Origin: Paralvinella palmiformis | Taxonomy: Eukaryota > Annelida > Polychaeta > Terebellida > Alvinellidae | Length of the DNA: 64,000 nt | Direction: 5' to 3' | Assembly: GCA_025642065.1 (NCBI GenBank) | Contig: JAODUP010001195.1 | Coordinates: forward strand, 1 to 64,000 | In this document: in pieces, positions 12,481 through 25,548 of the stretch | Layout of the letters: every line of letters begins with the position of its first letter | Position numbering within the stretch: position 1 is the stretch's first letter | Position numbers and translations under genes: made by a program | The notes under the pieces: generated by a model | Seen by the model: only the letters and a program-made list of their open reading frames with translations | What the model was told of the DNA's origin: nothing | Database searches by the model: none

Positions 12481-14100
12481 AGGTCATCCCGACTGTATCG
12501 AGCGCAGCGGTCTGTCCTACTTAATGAACCCTTCTTTTAATTGCCTAATACAAATATAACCTGCACCGTGTTCCAGTGGGATTTGAAGCTACAGTGCTTC
12601 TCCGGAAGATTTTCTGGTGTTCTGTGAATAATTAATATGTTGAGCTGTAGTCTTCAAAGATTTTTTTATGCTATGGAAAGAAGAGAGAATAATCTGTAGT
12701 TCTTTCCTGTATATGGGTATAGTGCTGTCATCATTCCATGCTAATGGTTCAGGACCGTTATCTGATGTTTTGATGGTTATTTGGTTTAATTTGTTGACAA
12801 GATTATCTTCTCCTTGCTTTTAGGCTTCCATTCAATCATTCCAGGTGTTTTCCATATTTCAGACAAGCGATTCTTTTAACCATCTCTTCCATGGGTGTAA
12901 TCTCATCGAGGCATGCAATGGTAAAGTGAAGCTGAATGTTGTTCAGTACTTCGTGGTGTATGTCATCAGGGACGTTGAAGATGTTCTATAATAGTTCATC
13001 TCATCATTTATCTATTCTCTTGTTAGTGGGGAAGGTATCGCTACTATCTATTGACTTCAGGTGAACATATCCCTTCTTTTGAGTTACCACTGTTCCTTCA
13101 ATCAACTGTTTCTATATGTAGCCCTTTAGTCTTTATATCCCACCAATCGTGAACAGGGCGTGTGTTAGCAGCTTGTAGGCATCTTGGTACGTTTCATTGG
13201 TGGATCTAATGATCCTGATCTGCAAAACTCCCTGGTGGTCTGTATCGTAGTGTTTTCTTTCTGTCTTGTGGATACATGTTTTAGCGGTGCAAAGGTGACC
13301 ATTCCTCGTCTGGTGTTTTCTTTCATTCTCCGCCTATTTGGCAAGAGCCTGTCCATCTTCTGTTCCTATGATTGATGGTGCTTAGGCTTGCTGTGTGGGG
13401 CCTAGCCAGTTGTATTGTCCCTTGCCTGTTATGCTTTTGTCGTAAACTAAGTGTTATTTTAAGTTCATCATCTGGTCATTGGTCTTCCAGTTAGCCCAAC
13501 GCATGACTTGAGTACTGTGAATGTCTATTTTATCCCAACATCTCGTAATTAAGAAGATGATCATATACCAGTGTTCCAAATGGGGAAACATCCATGTGAT
13601 GTTGCGTTCATCCTCCTCCTTAAACATGGTGTTAATCAATATCAGCTCTAACTCGGAAAGTAGAGCTAGCAGAAGCTCTCCATTGGAGTTCCGTTTGCTA
13701 TTGCCATTTTTGCTCATAGCCATGGACCACTTGTCGTTTTCACTTCCTATCCTCGCATTCAGATCACCCAGCAGCAGCAGCTGATCGGTATGGGGGTGAC
13801 TCTGAGCACACATTCCAGCTGATTAAAGAATCCCTTCTTATGCTTGTTTGGGTTTGTCATTGTTGGATGTACACACTGATACTTGTATCAAGTAGCAAAT
13901 GTTTCTTTGCTCAGAGGTAGTCTCATCGTCATGATTCTGTTATTTAGTTGCCGCGGCATATCAGTCAGTTTGTCACAATGTCCTTCTTGATAGCAAAAGC
14001 CCACCACAGCCTCGCTTCTCCCCCCCCCCCCCTTCGATTCAACCGAACGAAATACGATACCTACCATATCGGCCGTGGCCCGGGTTATCAAGGACCGGTC
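12480..14100 (-). mobile_element. RTE-like (CFDP2-type) LINE remnant
   Basis: Read on the minus strand, successive fragments follow the order of a LINE protein with an AP-type endonuclease. About 14100-13888 has VGFCYQEG and LNNRIMTMRLPLSKET. Then 13813-13454 has LLLLGDLNARIG. A region before the reverse transcriptase follows, with NVPDDIHHEVL and LDEITPMEEM at about 12900-12990. These resemble LINE proteins often annotated as craniofacial development protein 2-like. No reverse transcriptase core, poly(A) or tail was found. The fragments are in different frames with stops between, so it is dead. The boundary at 12480 is approximate and the sequence at 12480-12870 is only tentatively included. 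Confidence 0.75.
13454..13813 (-). pseudogene. LINE endonuclease fragment (exonuclease-endonuclease-phosphatase fold)
   Basis: This 119-codon frame contains LLLLGDLNARIG near residue 12, the GD-N catalytic motif of AP-like LINE endonucleases. It continues with NSNGELLLALLSELELILINT and TWMFPHLEHWYMIIF, matching the family pattern of N-G-LLL, L-I-NT, TW-HP and HW-IDY. The frame upstream (13888-14091) carries the preceding endonuclease part, including a glycine run encoded by a 13-nt homopolymer (14020-14032 on the plus strand, C13). The final SDH-type histidine motif is not in frame; the related position reads WANWKTNDQM. It is a nonfunctional remnant. Confidence 0.85.
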
Positions 14101-15295
14101 TGTTAGAGCTCATATTCTGTCCACAGTGATAAATAAGCTAGGAAGATCACAACTATTGACCATTGCTCAGTTGATCGATAAGCAGCCAACCTACCGGAAA
14201 TACGTTCTGCACTTATACAATAGAACTGATCGTTGACCTTTGTGAAGTGAGGTTTGTTATAAATATTAAAAATATAATTGGACATACAACTTTAATACAA
14301 CTTCAATACAAACTTAATTGATGCTACATTCTGCGCTATTAACTCTGGATTTACATAATTTACACATTTTATATCTATAGGATAAATATTGTCAGATACA
14401 AGAAGAATGGATGGTTGGGAAAATAGCTTTTCACTTTTCTAATATAGGTTTTTGGCACAGAGGAGTTCGAGGAATATTATATCCAGATGACTTTTTATGT
14501 TACTTCCCGTTGTATATGTTCCTCTACTTCAAATCAGGAACTATGCAAGTTTTCGTGGCGAAAGAAAAGTATAAAGGATACAGCTGGACAGTAAAATTAG
14601 TCGTTAATGAAATGAATTTAACAAACGCAATCCATATTGCTAGCAGTTCAATGTATTTATTATATTAATAATTCTAGTATTCATGTCATTCGTAGTATAA
14701 CAATAAATTGAGAATTAAAACAGATAGTAGCAGAGTGATGGTTTTAAATTTTACTTAATACCATTTCCTGTTACGCATGTCAAATGAATTTAAAGAGAAA
14801 TTTGATCTCCCTACAAAATAGTGTGGAATAAATTATTTCTCAGAATTATTTCGAACGATCTTTAAAGTAGCAATCTATATTAACACAGTAGTTACATTAC
14901 TGGTCGATTTTATCTATGGATCTGACTTAAACTAATTTATTCTTTCATGTCCAATCAATCTCCTTTGACTTGTTTATTTCGGGGATCCGCGTGTCCGAGT
15001 GACGTCCTTTAGTACCATCTAAACAATTAACTTAGCACCGAATCACCGTTCGGGAATAAAGAGTCTATCTTTAAAATATATCAGACCCGACCGTTCAATT
15101 GTGAAGTTGGAAATATTATGGGTCGACCTTTCCAATATCTCGGGTTATAGTAATTCCGGAACGTCACCGGAATAAACAGGGGTATTCGACATAATGTTGG
15201 TCTTCCAGGTAGAATTCTCTTCTATAACCATAATATTTTTAATCCAGGGTTATACTGCCGGTTTCCAAATACAATCCGACATTTGATATTATAAC
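14101..15295. other. Non-repetitive sequence, nothing supported
   Basis: The plus-strand frame at 14411-14668 has no recognisable motif. The part at about 14980-15200 looks less AT-rich than its surroundings but gives no coding or repeat signal. Confidence 0.5.
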
Positions 15296-15296
15296 A

Positions 15297-15602
15297 AACT
15301 CACTCACTCACTCACTCACTCACTCACTCACTCACTCACTCACTCACTCACTCACTCACTCACTCACTCACTCACTCACTCACCACCACTCACTCACTCA
15401 CTCACTCACTCACTCACTCACTCACTCACTCACTCACTCACTCACTCACTCACCACCACTCACTCACTCACTCACTCACTCACTCACTCACTCACTCACT
15501 CACCTCACTCACTCACTCACTCACTCACTCACCACTCACTCACTCACTCACTCACTCACTCACTCACTCACTCACTCACTCACTCACTCACTCACTCACT
15601 CC
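15297..15602. repeat. (CACT)n tetranucleotide array, about 305 bp
   Basis: Near-perfect CACT/ACTC repeats. Interruptions reading CACCACCACT occur at 15381 and again at 15451. They delimit a 70-bp higher-order unit that was duplicated once; further CACCTCACT and CACCACT variants follow near 15501 and 15530. Confidence 0.98.
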
Positions 15603-18092
15603 TCATTAATCTAATGGCTTATTCATTTATTTATTTGTATATAATTACTCATTAAGTCACAGACTAAGTGATTAACTCATTCAATTAAGTCAGTCAGTAA
15701 CACACTATAACAACATAAAGGTCGGCTTACTTTGGTAGCCTGAATCCTTGGTTGATTGAAGAAAGGGGGAAACTTGAAACTTTGGTGCCAGAAGATTTAA
15801 AGGAAGCAACTTATGGCTGAACTAAGCATACATGAAAGTAGCGTCCAAAGTTTACATGCAATTTGTATACGCACCTACATATAGCTTGTCAAAGACAAAG
15901 CCGAATAAATGCATTTCTAAAGTGTACTAAGACTACAATGTGCAAACATTTCATAAATATTTAAGTAAGATAATGTTCTTGAAATGTGTTATTATTATTG
16001 ATATAAGCATTTCACGAAGGAAATTTGGTTGATTGTATTTATCATTATCTTAGTGAATTAATTTGATTTAAGTATAGATTAATTAACGTCTATATTATAG
16101 AAGTTCTCTATTCTCTGTGGATTATATTTAGAATTAACTTTCTGGACTTATACCTCATTTATTCATATCTTATTTTTTAAGGGAGCAATTTAATAAAATA
16201 TGAGAGGCATAGTATTGGTATATGTGTATTATGTTAATAAGTTAATTATATTAATATGATAAATTCATAATTGAATTCATTCATGTGACTCATATTACTG
16301 AAGTATTCGCCACAGGAACACCACTGGACTTACCTTAGCACAATATATTACCACATTATGTAGTACAGCCGTTAAAATTGATCAAGTGTAATGAGCATAG
16401 AAACATTGAAATCTTACACTCGAAGACTCCAGAGTATCGAATTTTATTTTGAACCCATGTCTCCTATAATAGATACCATACAAAGTTCAACCATGGAACC
16501 ACTGGGGTAATATAAGATTGGGAAGAAAACACTTGATTAATACAACCTAAAATTACTCATTTGATATGAACTCTAATTCTTAATTACAGGAATATAAATC
16601 AGAAGAGAATATCTGTTTTAGACAATAATTAGCATATTAACAATGCGATTCATATAACAACAAGACGTCTTGCGCAATAACATATATTTAAGGTGCCAAA
16701 ATAACAACTGTTATTTTCGTTTCTAAACAAGGATAAATAACAGCAAGCAAACTTCAAATTTTGCCTTCTTTACGTTTGACCTAGTTAAGCATGAGATCTA
16801 GGGCACTAAATGGCCTAAGCTGTACCGATGTGTCGTTAGGCAACAACTATCCGCCCATCCTAGTTAAGCGATGTTTTGCGACTAGCTTTAGGGCGCTATT
16901 ACATACATCCATACAGTAAGAAGGCAAAACTGCATTATAGTGTGAATCTTCATATAACATTACACATATACTATCACCATGGTTGAAGAAATATTTAGGC
17001 TACCACGATAGACATTTTATAGATAAAACAAACACAAAATATACTTTTGTATGAGGGGTTGGGAAACAACATTGTGATGAGAGAAGAATTAATATCGTTG
17101 ATAAAGAAACTTAACAAAGAAAAAAATATCAATATATTAAATTAAAATTAAAAACACATCATTTAAAGAGACACTCTCCCCGCATGCATTCGCCTATTCA
17201 GAAACACATTGATACAAACTAATGGATACTAATTCAAACTGATACAAACACACAAACCCGCAGACTCATTTAAATAAACATACACGTGTATACACACACA
17301 TACCGATAAACTTAAAGAGAAGAAAAACAAACACATTGCTATTCTTTCACATGCACAAAATTCGATTGTAAAGTAATTAAACACGTTATAGTATTTTCGC
17401 TAGGATAGAATCTTTGTGACTAAATATTAGGAACGAAACTTTGATTTACCTTCGGCACTTTAAAGACTAAGGTTATTGCTAAAATTGTTGGTTAACATAC
17501 ACCCACTTCACAAATCCTCCACGAAAGCCGAATGACATGGTAAATACTCGTATATCAACAGCGTGATAAAGCATTTCTTTCAGGACAAACTAGTCACTGC
17601 AACAAAAGGAATTAACGCTTAGTGACGTATATGTTGCTCACTGTATCTACGTTTGTTTTAAATTCCGTTATAGTTGCATACAGCATATATTTGCGGATTG
17701 CTTAGTAAATAGAGTAATTTCTTTGAAAGTTAATAGGATATACCATGTACCATATTATCTTTTTTGTTTATTTAAAAAGAAATTCGCCAGTAATTTGAAA
17801 CATATTAAACATGACATGAAGAAGTAAATGATTTAATTGTATGTGTGTGGTATCAAACCGCCAATAACCCAAAAATAATAATTGTATTAAGGTTAGGTAA
17901 GTAACCAAATGATTGGCGTGTTTTTTATCTTCTTGCATTATTTTCCATTATGAAGGAAAATACATGTTGTCATTGTTGATAAAACAAAAGTATTTGTTTG
18001 TAATGGTAAGATTAATTTCGAATACTACCCCTTAAATTATCGCCTTTGGTGGAGCTCCAACTGTTATAAATGTTAAGGCTGCTTATACAATT
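15603..18092. other. AT-rich sequence, nothing supported
   Basis: Only short chance frames. Degenerate CACT/CATT-like sequence fades out of the array to about 15700. Confidence 0.6.
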
Positions 18093-18350
18093 ACTTCTAC
18101 TACTACAACTAGTACAACAACAATAACTACGATTAATAGTAGAACTACTGCTACTATAACTACTACTACTACTACTATAATAATAATAATAATAATAATA
18201 AAAACGACAACAACAACAGTTACTACTATTACTACTACTACTACTACTATCAATGTTGCCACTACTACTACAATAACAACGACAACAACTACTATTACTA
18301 CTTCAGATTATACTACTATTACTAGATATACGGCCACTACTATAATACAG
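18093..18350. repeat. Degenerate (ACT)n/(AAT)n/(ACA)n trinucleotide array
   Basis: Trinucleotides of ACT, ACA and AAT types in blocks, with pure (AAT)n at about 18178-18202 and (ACT)n at 18226-18250. Confidence 0.9.
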
Positions 18351-19970
18351 CTAGTGGTAACAGACATTATATTATAACTAGCAGTAACGTAAACATTACT
18401 TTTGCTACTGCAATCCAAGCTGCTTTATTATTATAAATAAATGATAACGTCGTGTAAACATTACAATTCCAAAATTTCAGATCTAAACTATTTAAAGAAC
18501 AAATTTGTTTGCTTAACCTTGTGTGTCCAGAAACAAATTTTTAGTTGCACTATAATAAGTAGCTGAACATTTACGAAATCTGTCATTTTGAAAATGTTTG
18601 GTATTTATTCTGTAATCTAGTAATTAATGCACAACTGTAATATCATATCCAAATACAGTATACACAACTTCAGATTATTACTAATCTTTTTTAATTGATT
18701 TGCATAGGATTGCGTGTCCAATGGCATTTATCCAGTTGCAATACAATAAACAGAACAAAATGTCGACTAAATGTTTTATTATGAAAACAATTGTATTTAT
18801 TCAGTATTCCAGTAATTAATGCACAATAAAATTCTTTTACTGTTAGCTAAACAGTTTAATGCAATAAATGAGCGTTAGACTGATGATTCGACGGATACAT
18901 ATAAGGATGTAAAAATTGATGGGTATTTCAATTGACCGATCGAAACGGGTCGATAGTTTAATGGTCTGATTATTTTATGTGTTGATGATGTGTGATAAAA
19001 CATTCACATATATCGATCTAATCAAAGCCCTTCATGATTCAGTATTTGAAAGGGTTGATTATTAAAATATTTCCAAAATAAGTATTTTGGACATCTTCTT
19101 TCTAAGATTTAAACCTTTTGGATAAGAACTAATTGATTTTGTACACACTTAACTATATCTTTTCCCTCAATTACGAAGTCCAGATTAGTGTAAACTTTGT
19201 TATTCAAATTAGCAATCTTGTATGATATTTGTATTTCCCATACCACATTATCAGGAAGCTCACTTTATTTACCTATACATAGTGTTTCATGTATTAAAAC
19301 CAAATACGTTAACAAATGGCATGGCGATTTTAGGAAATAACCCAACTCGACGAATTCATTCTGCTGACGTTAGCACCTGACATTTTCATAGAAAAAACAT
19401 TTAATAACAGTACATAAACCAATTGAACGTCCCGGCTATATCTAGATACAGTATATGAAAAACAAGCTACAGGCTCTTTCTTGTATTGTAGTGATGAAAG
19501 GCCGCGTTCCTGAATGATTTGTCTAGCCAACGTTATGCTTGCCTTTTATTAACCTGAATAATTCCCCGAAGGTCATATATTACTTTAAAAGATCTTCCGG
19601 TTTCCGTTTACGAACGGTACATTATTAACGAAACGATATAACCTTGTCATCACACTTTAACTGTCAAGTTAATTGAATATTATCTGCTTCCTAAGATCCG
19701 GGTAATACCACTGACGCCTATACCTAACAATAAAGGCCACATTACATGTAGGCTTAGAAAACAAAACAAATCTTCTTAAGAAATATGAGACAGTTCCACG
19801 GCAGCTTTCTGCTGTCTCAGTAGATCTGAGTCTATTTAAAAATACATAGAAATATGAACGTTGCATTAGCATAGTAATTAATATTTGGTTACATCTTTGA
19901 TTATCATACTTTAGTAGTAAAACTAAGGGAAAAATAAACAAAAACACGAAACATTTGCTTAGTATTTATA
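18351..19970. other. AT-rich sequence, nothing supported
   Basis: No gene motif. The short minus-strand frames at 19330-19530 and 19669-19947 have no recognisable features. Confidence 0.55.
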
Positions 19971-19972
19971 TC

Positions 19973-20055
19973 TCTCTCTAGCACTCCCCCCCCTCCCTCT
20001 CTCTCTCTCTCCTCCTCTGTCACTCACTCGCACTCTTCCCGTTCTCTCTCTCTTC
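19973..20055. repeat. CT-rich low-complexity tract
   Basis: CTCT, CCCT and CACT blocks on the plus strand. Confidence 0.85.
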
Positions 20056-20159
20056 AGTTACTCCCTTCACATTTCCGGTAAATACAAGAGAAGTTAGAGA
20101 GCATGTATAATTGTGAATTAGTTTTTATTATAATGAAAATAATGTTGCTACTTGTAATA

Positions 20160-20342
20160 CTAAGACAACTACTACAACTACTTCTACAGTTATAACAACT
20201 ACTCCTACTAGTAATACTACTCTTACTACAACACCAACAACTACTACTACTACTATTACTACTACTACTAATGCTACTACTAATCTTTGTGTTGCTGCCT
20301 TTGTAATACTAATAGTACTACTACTTGTACTATTACTAATAT

Positions 20343-20380
<38 letters not shown>

Positions 20381-20394
20381 ATACTATTGATAAT

Positions 20395-20444
<50 letters not shown>

Positions 20445-20452
20445 TAATTGCA
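20160..20452. repeat. (ACT)n then (AAT)n trinucleotide array
   Basis: Degenerate then pure (ACT)n (clearest at 20340-20378), followed by (AAT)n from about 20398 to 20441. Poly-Thr and poly-Asn frames here are not genes. Confidence 0.95.
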
Positions 20453-20469
20453 AAACAAATGCTAGCTAA

Positions 20470-20614
20470 GCATGTTAATCATATTCAACACAAAATTATA
20501 TAATACATTGATTTATTTTAAATATACTGTTCACTTGTAGGGTAATACTAACTAATAATAATAATAAAAAAGTAATAATAATAATAGTAATAATAATAAT
20601 AACAACAACAACAC

Positions 20615-20644
<30 letters not shown>
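20470..20644 (-). repeat. Short dispersed repeat with (AAT)n flank, left inverted copy
   Basis: The segment 20528-20563 is, as reverse complement, identical over 36 bp to 22703-22738. Weaker similarity (AAATAAATCAATGTATTATATA, then ATGATTAACAT) continues on the outer side of each copy. The left copy adjoins an (AAT)n/(AAC)n array at 20552-20644. Confidence 0.9.
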
Positions 20645-20645
<1 letters not shown>

Positions 20646-20874
20646 GTATTTGAATAAAACGGATGGCCTAGTTCTTGTAAATATATATCATACAGATAAT
20701 TCATCGAAATAAAATATTTAGTAAATGTGATCATGGTATCTATTTTGGAGAATCTGGTGAATTATTTGTGTAAAACATGCTATTATTAAATATGAATTAT
20801 AGGGTGTATATGTATATCCTACATTACTGATGAGACATGGTTTAAAACTTATAATAATTAAACGGTTTGTTAAA

Positions 20875-20876
<2 letters not shown>

Positions 20877-20949
<73 letters not shown>

Positions 20950-21031
20950 GTGTGTGTGTGTGTGTGTGTGTTGTGTGTGTGTGTGTGTGTTTGTGTGTGT
21001 GTGTTTTGTTGTGTGTGTGTGTGTGGGGGGG
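20877..21031. repeat. Compound (AT)n(GT)n microsatellite
   Basis: (AT)n to about 20947, then (GT)n with a few TTT interruptions, ending in a G7 run at 21025-21031. Confidence 0.97.
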
Positions 21032-21607
21032 TTGTCCTTAGGTAATTACCATAGTATCTTTTACGTCCAAAATATACATATGCCAGGTTTTCGTCATATT
21101 CTGCTAATCATCTGTCAGGATCTGGCATCCTATCACCATGAAAGTATTGACTATTTCCGCCTGTGTTATGACCTAGTTATTGATTGATGAAAAAACTACT
21201 TTTCTAGGTGTCTAGACATGTTTTTTATGAGTACATAAAGTCGATTCAGTGAATCGCATCGATACCTATTGTACAAGAGAACACCATCCGTTGCGATAAA
21301 AGTTCCTTTGTGGATACAAAATCGATTTGTCATATAGTCCGAACAAGCAAAAGAATAGCAATTTCGTCCTTTAATCCTATTTTAAGCAATTCCTGACTAC
21401 AATACTTTGTCAAAGCAATATAGGTTTATGATGTGCGCCTCTACAATTAAACATGCGTGAATCCAGTCATCCATGTCGCCATTAGAATCGAGTAAACAGA
21501 ATACTTTACGCATTTATAAGTCATAAAATGATTTAACGAAGGTCATCAAGTATATCGTGTTAACATAAATGAAGGATTAACCCAGATGTTACAGAACTGG
21601 AAAAATA

Positions 21608-21609
<2 letters not shown>

Positions 21610-21686
<77 letters not shown>
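21610..21686. repeat. (AT)n microsatellite
   Basis: Pure AT dinucleotide array of about 77 bp. Confidence 0.97.
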
Positions 21687-21689
<3 letters not shown>

Positions 21690-22702
21690 AGCTACAATAT
21701 TTATATACAATTATCGAATGAAACATTATCATGTTAGGTTTATTTTATTTATTGCTAGAGCATGATTCTCAATTAATAAACTGAAATATATAAAAAATTT
21801 GGATCAGTCTATTACAATCTGATAATATAGATAGTATGATAGTTAGTTCTACGTAAACGGTATTGCAGGGCTCCATTGTGGGCTAGAAACGGGATAACTT
21901 CACAAGTAATGTGGGATTTTTCTCTAAGGAAGTATCCCACGCTCCTGATGCCTCAGATTTGACTATTTGTAAGACAAAAACGCCAATAAACCGATCCTCA
22001 GATGAATTGTGTCATTTGCTACTCAATATCTCAATTTGTGGCTAACGATCGCTGAAATACGATAATTCCCAGAGATATCTAGTTTCACAGAATAACAGAT
22101 TTTCAAAATTCAATTAATTTCATAAAGAAACGTTTAAAAGAAGCATGAATTTATGTTATACCATAATTTGTAATAGAATATAATTCAATATTATATTGTA
22201 TACCACATATATCATCATGGATATAGATTACTCCAGTGGTAATAATAAAAGAAAAGTCAACACATGTATGGTTCACTCTATAACGGTTGATTAATGTTCT
22301 TACTGTAAATATTTACGAAACAAAAGAGCTGACATGTTTTGTTTTCATCTATTTAAGCACATCTAAACCAGGTATCGATCACATGTTTCTACCAATCGAA
22401 CAATGACATGAACAAACTTGTCAATGGGTTCTAGTTATTCCAAACGCTATTTCTACAGTAATACCATATTTCCATACACAAAGTTGAAATTTTAAGAACA
22501 GTATGACAACTATTACACTATCCGAGAAAATTATAGGCTTTTCACATTCTTAACAGACTGATGGTATCTTTTTATTTTCGTGTGAAATAACTTAATGGTA
22601 TTGTTTTCTGTGTAATTTAGTATTTAGTGGCTTAAAAGGATGGGCTCCATACAACAATACATTTTAGTTTTCGAAATCGAGAATACATTTATGGATTTGA
22701 TT
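21687..22702. other. AT-rich sequence, nothing supported
   Basis: No ORF, array or element similarity noticed. Confidence 0.55.
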
Positions 22703-22840
22703 TTATTATTATTAGTTAGTATTACCCTACAAGTGAACAATGTATTTTGTGATTAAAAATACCCTGGCAATAAATAAATCAATGTATTATATAAGTGTAT
22801 GTAAAATATGATTAACATTAGTTCTGCTTAGTTCTGCAAC
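22703..22840 (+). repeat. Short dispersed repeat, right inverted copy
   Basis: Inverted partner of 20470-20563. Identical for 36 bp at 22703-22738, then diverged with a small insertion, and similar again at TAAATAAATCAATG and ATGATTAACAT near 22770-22825. A short (ATT)n leads into the element, as in the other copy. Confidence 0.9.
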
Positions 22841-23970
22841 TACGATACAATGCCTACTAGTGATTATTAATTGTTATGATGTGGGTGATAACAATTAGTT
22901 TGGTGACCTCAGACATCTATGTCTTGGTTTCCATCCTGATCAGCACAAGACGTTACATATTTAGGAAAAATAAAACAAAATAATTACAATTTAATGCAAA
23001 TAGTATCATTGTTCCATTTGATCAAATCTGTCATCACTAATACATCAATAAAACAGGATTTGGTCGTAAACCGGTAAATGTATAGCTTTGGGTTGCCATT
23101 TGTATTAAGGAATACAGGGTGGCAAAATACTATATAAAACGTTTCTTTTACAATTCTGTCATGTTCCCTATTTAATAAGCAAGAATAGTACGATACTTTA
23201 CATCAATGTATGCAATTGTAGTATTTTATTTTTTAAATTATTATTACATTAAGTCGAAATACTCTGCGCTCTGTAAAACTGATACTCATTGAGCTATTCA
23301 GTATTAAGATACATATTGAACACAATTATTTTGATCACATTAGCAAGACTTCTTTCTAGGCATATTCCACACAGGATAACAGTTCCTATATTATTGTTTT
23401 AAGTAAACCTGTTGCACGTAAATATCCGTATAAACGAATATCCAAAGGGAACGCTTCAGCCACCCGAATTTAAAATGAATTTGCAACCTAAACTGGTTGT
23501 GATATTAGGTCTGAGTGATGGTAATTCGACTGAAGAGTGGGAATAATAGATGTTGCATATTGTACATTCTGAACAAATTCAAAGCTGGTCACCTGTTTTT
23601 CGTGTGGCATTTGTTCGAGTTCTATTGCCCAGTTCTAAATGGGGAGGTAACAATCAAACAGTAGGTTCATTGTTTCGCGGGATGATATGCCGGGGAAAAA
23701 TGGGTGTATCGTTTCACATCAAATTTAGGGCAGATATAATTAAAGTATGATTCGGCAATTTATACCTAAATTATTTTATAATAGGGTGTCTCAAAAGGCC
23801 TCATTTCTATGCTTTAACACATAACTAAATGTGCATCTCGGGTTTGGTATCTAGAATACACAGGTAAGTTACGTCATAAGATAAGTTACATCAGGGAAAC
23901 TGGTGTATTTTGTATATTATGTAATATAGATTTAATTTGTATTTCTTGTATTTTCTTTTTAACTGCTCAT
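22841..23970. other. AT-rich sequence, nothing supported
   Basis: The frame at 23550-23750 shows no domain. Sequence directly before the LINE 5' end. Confidence 0.55.
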
Positions 23971-24311
23971 TTGCCGCCCTATATTATCGCCCGCTTCAGT
24001 GTTTCCCATAAGAACTCGGTTTTTGCCTGTGTATGTTTTGTTTTATTTTTATTTTTCACTTATTTTATTTCTATAATTATAATGAATTATAGTAGAGATC
24101 AGTTGCTTGCATTACGACACTATGGTGGTAAAACCATTCGTTTAGCAATGCGCCCACGTAGTGGAAAATATTAAAAGCAGATTGGGTCTGATCCCAGAAA
24201 TTTTGCCACTTCCAATAACACCATAAAATGGCACAGCTGTAAAAAATGTAAGTATTGGTCTTTTAATTGTCATTGTAATAAACTGATGAAATATCTGATG
24301 TTGTTAAGGAT

Positions 24312-24803
24312 ATGGATCTTGATGCTCTTGTCATTACAGAGACTTGGCTGACTGGTAATGTCTCAGACCAGAACATTGTTGGTGGTATGACTCCAGCTGG
24401 ATATTCATTCCACCATGCAGCTCGGATTCACAAAAAAGGTGGGGGAGTCGGCATTCTTTTCCGTGATTCTTTGAAGTGTGAAACCCATTTGCATTTTCAG
24501 GCTAAGTCTTTTGAAAATTACCAACTGACTTTTATATCTGGGGGGATAAGTGTTTGTGTAGCTATTATCTACCGATTACACCTCACTAAGAAAAATGGCC
24601 TGAAAGCAGCAGATTCCTTCAAGGAATTGTCGGGATTTGTTGACTCTCTTGCTACCAACATTGGTCATCTGTTGATCTTAGGTGATTTCAATATACATTG
24701 CGATTGCCAAGGAATGCAGATACCAAACAACTGGCTGACATTTTTAGATCTGAATCTCAGGCAGCATGCCCAAGAAAGAACACACAGACATGGTCAATCT
24801 TAG
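24312..24803 (+). pseudogene. LINE AP-type endonuclease, broken
   Basis: This frame nicks target DNA in the family. It has LVITETWLTGN (catalytic Glu) near residue 7, GGGVGILFRDSLKCE, AIIYRLH, and LLILGDFNIH (catalytic Asp-Asn) near residue 120. It ends in RQHAQERTHRHG followed by a frameshift and stop. The normal terminal SDH motif lies beyond at about 24858-24872 in another frame and reads LSDFSLL. The catalytic histidine is therefore gone through a small deletion. Of the LINE fragments here this is the longest continuous domain. Confidence 0.93.
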
Positions 24804-25548
24804 TTTTGTCATTCCTGATGATACAATTTGTTTAAAAATTGTGTCTGTGTCTTCCATGCTGTCTGACTTTTCCTTGTTGACATTAATGTATTTTCCCAAG
24901 AAACAATCTGTTTTAGCTAAAGTTATTTCATAAAAAATATAAGTCAATTGACAAGGAGGTTTTTCTTGCTGATCTGGAGTCTCTTCTCTGGTTTGGATCC
25001 ACGGATGATGTGAATCATCTCGTGGATCTCTATGATAATACATTGAGATACAGTGTAGATCAACATGCACCTTTAAGGACAAAGGAAATGCCAAGCAGAC
25101 CAATGCTTCCATGGTATAATAAGAACAACAGGCTGCAAAAGACACAAAGGTATTGTGAGCGGCTGTGGATAGGACCAGTTTGGTGTTCATTTGAAATGTT
25201 AAAGGGTCAGTAAAATTTTTGTTAAAAATGCCATTGCCTCTGCTAAATCTGAATATTATAATAAAAAGATCAAAGCACCCAAGGAAATCAAAGGCGGTTT
25301 TCAGTGTTGTGAATAAAGTATTCAAAAAAGTCAAACTGTCCTAAAAAATATCAACTCAGATAAAGATATGGCCATTGTTTTAATAACTTCTTCTGTAAAA
25401 AATATTAAATATAATGTGGGTTCCAGTCCAGCACCTTATCACGGGGTAAGCCTTGGTAGAAGAGTCCGCATATCCATGATATACATTTGAGCCTTTTAAA
25501 AGGACTAATATCAGACAGTTCAAAAAGTCATCTAATGCTTTCTGTGCA

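Noticed and set aside
14411..14668. 85-codon frame
   Set aside because: No recognisable domain and no flanking exon evidence.
15297..15602. CRISPR array
   Set aside because: A simple tetranucleotide repeat without spacers, in a eukaryotic context.
20287..20469. Thr- and Asn-rich small protein
   Set aside because: Translation of (ACT)n and (AAT)n arrays.
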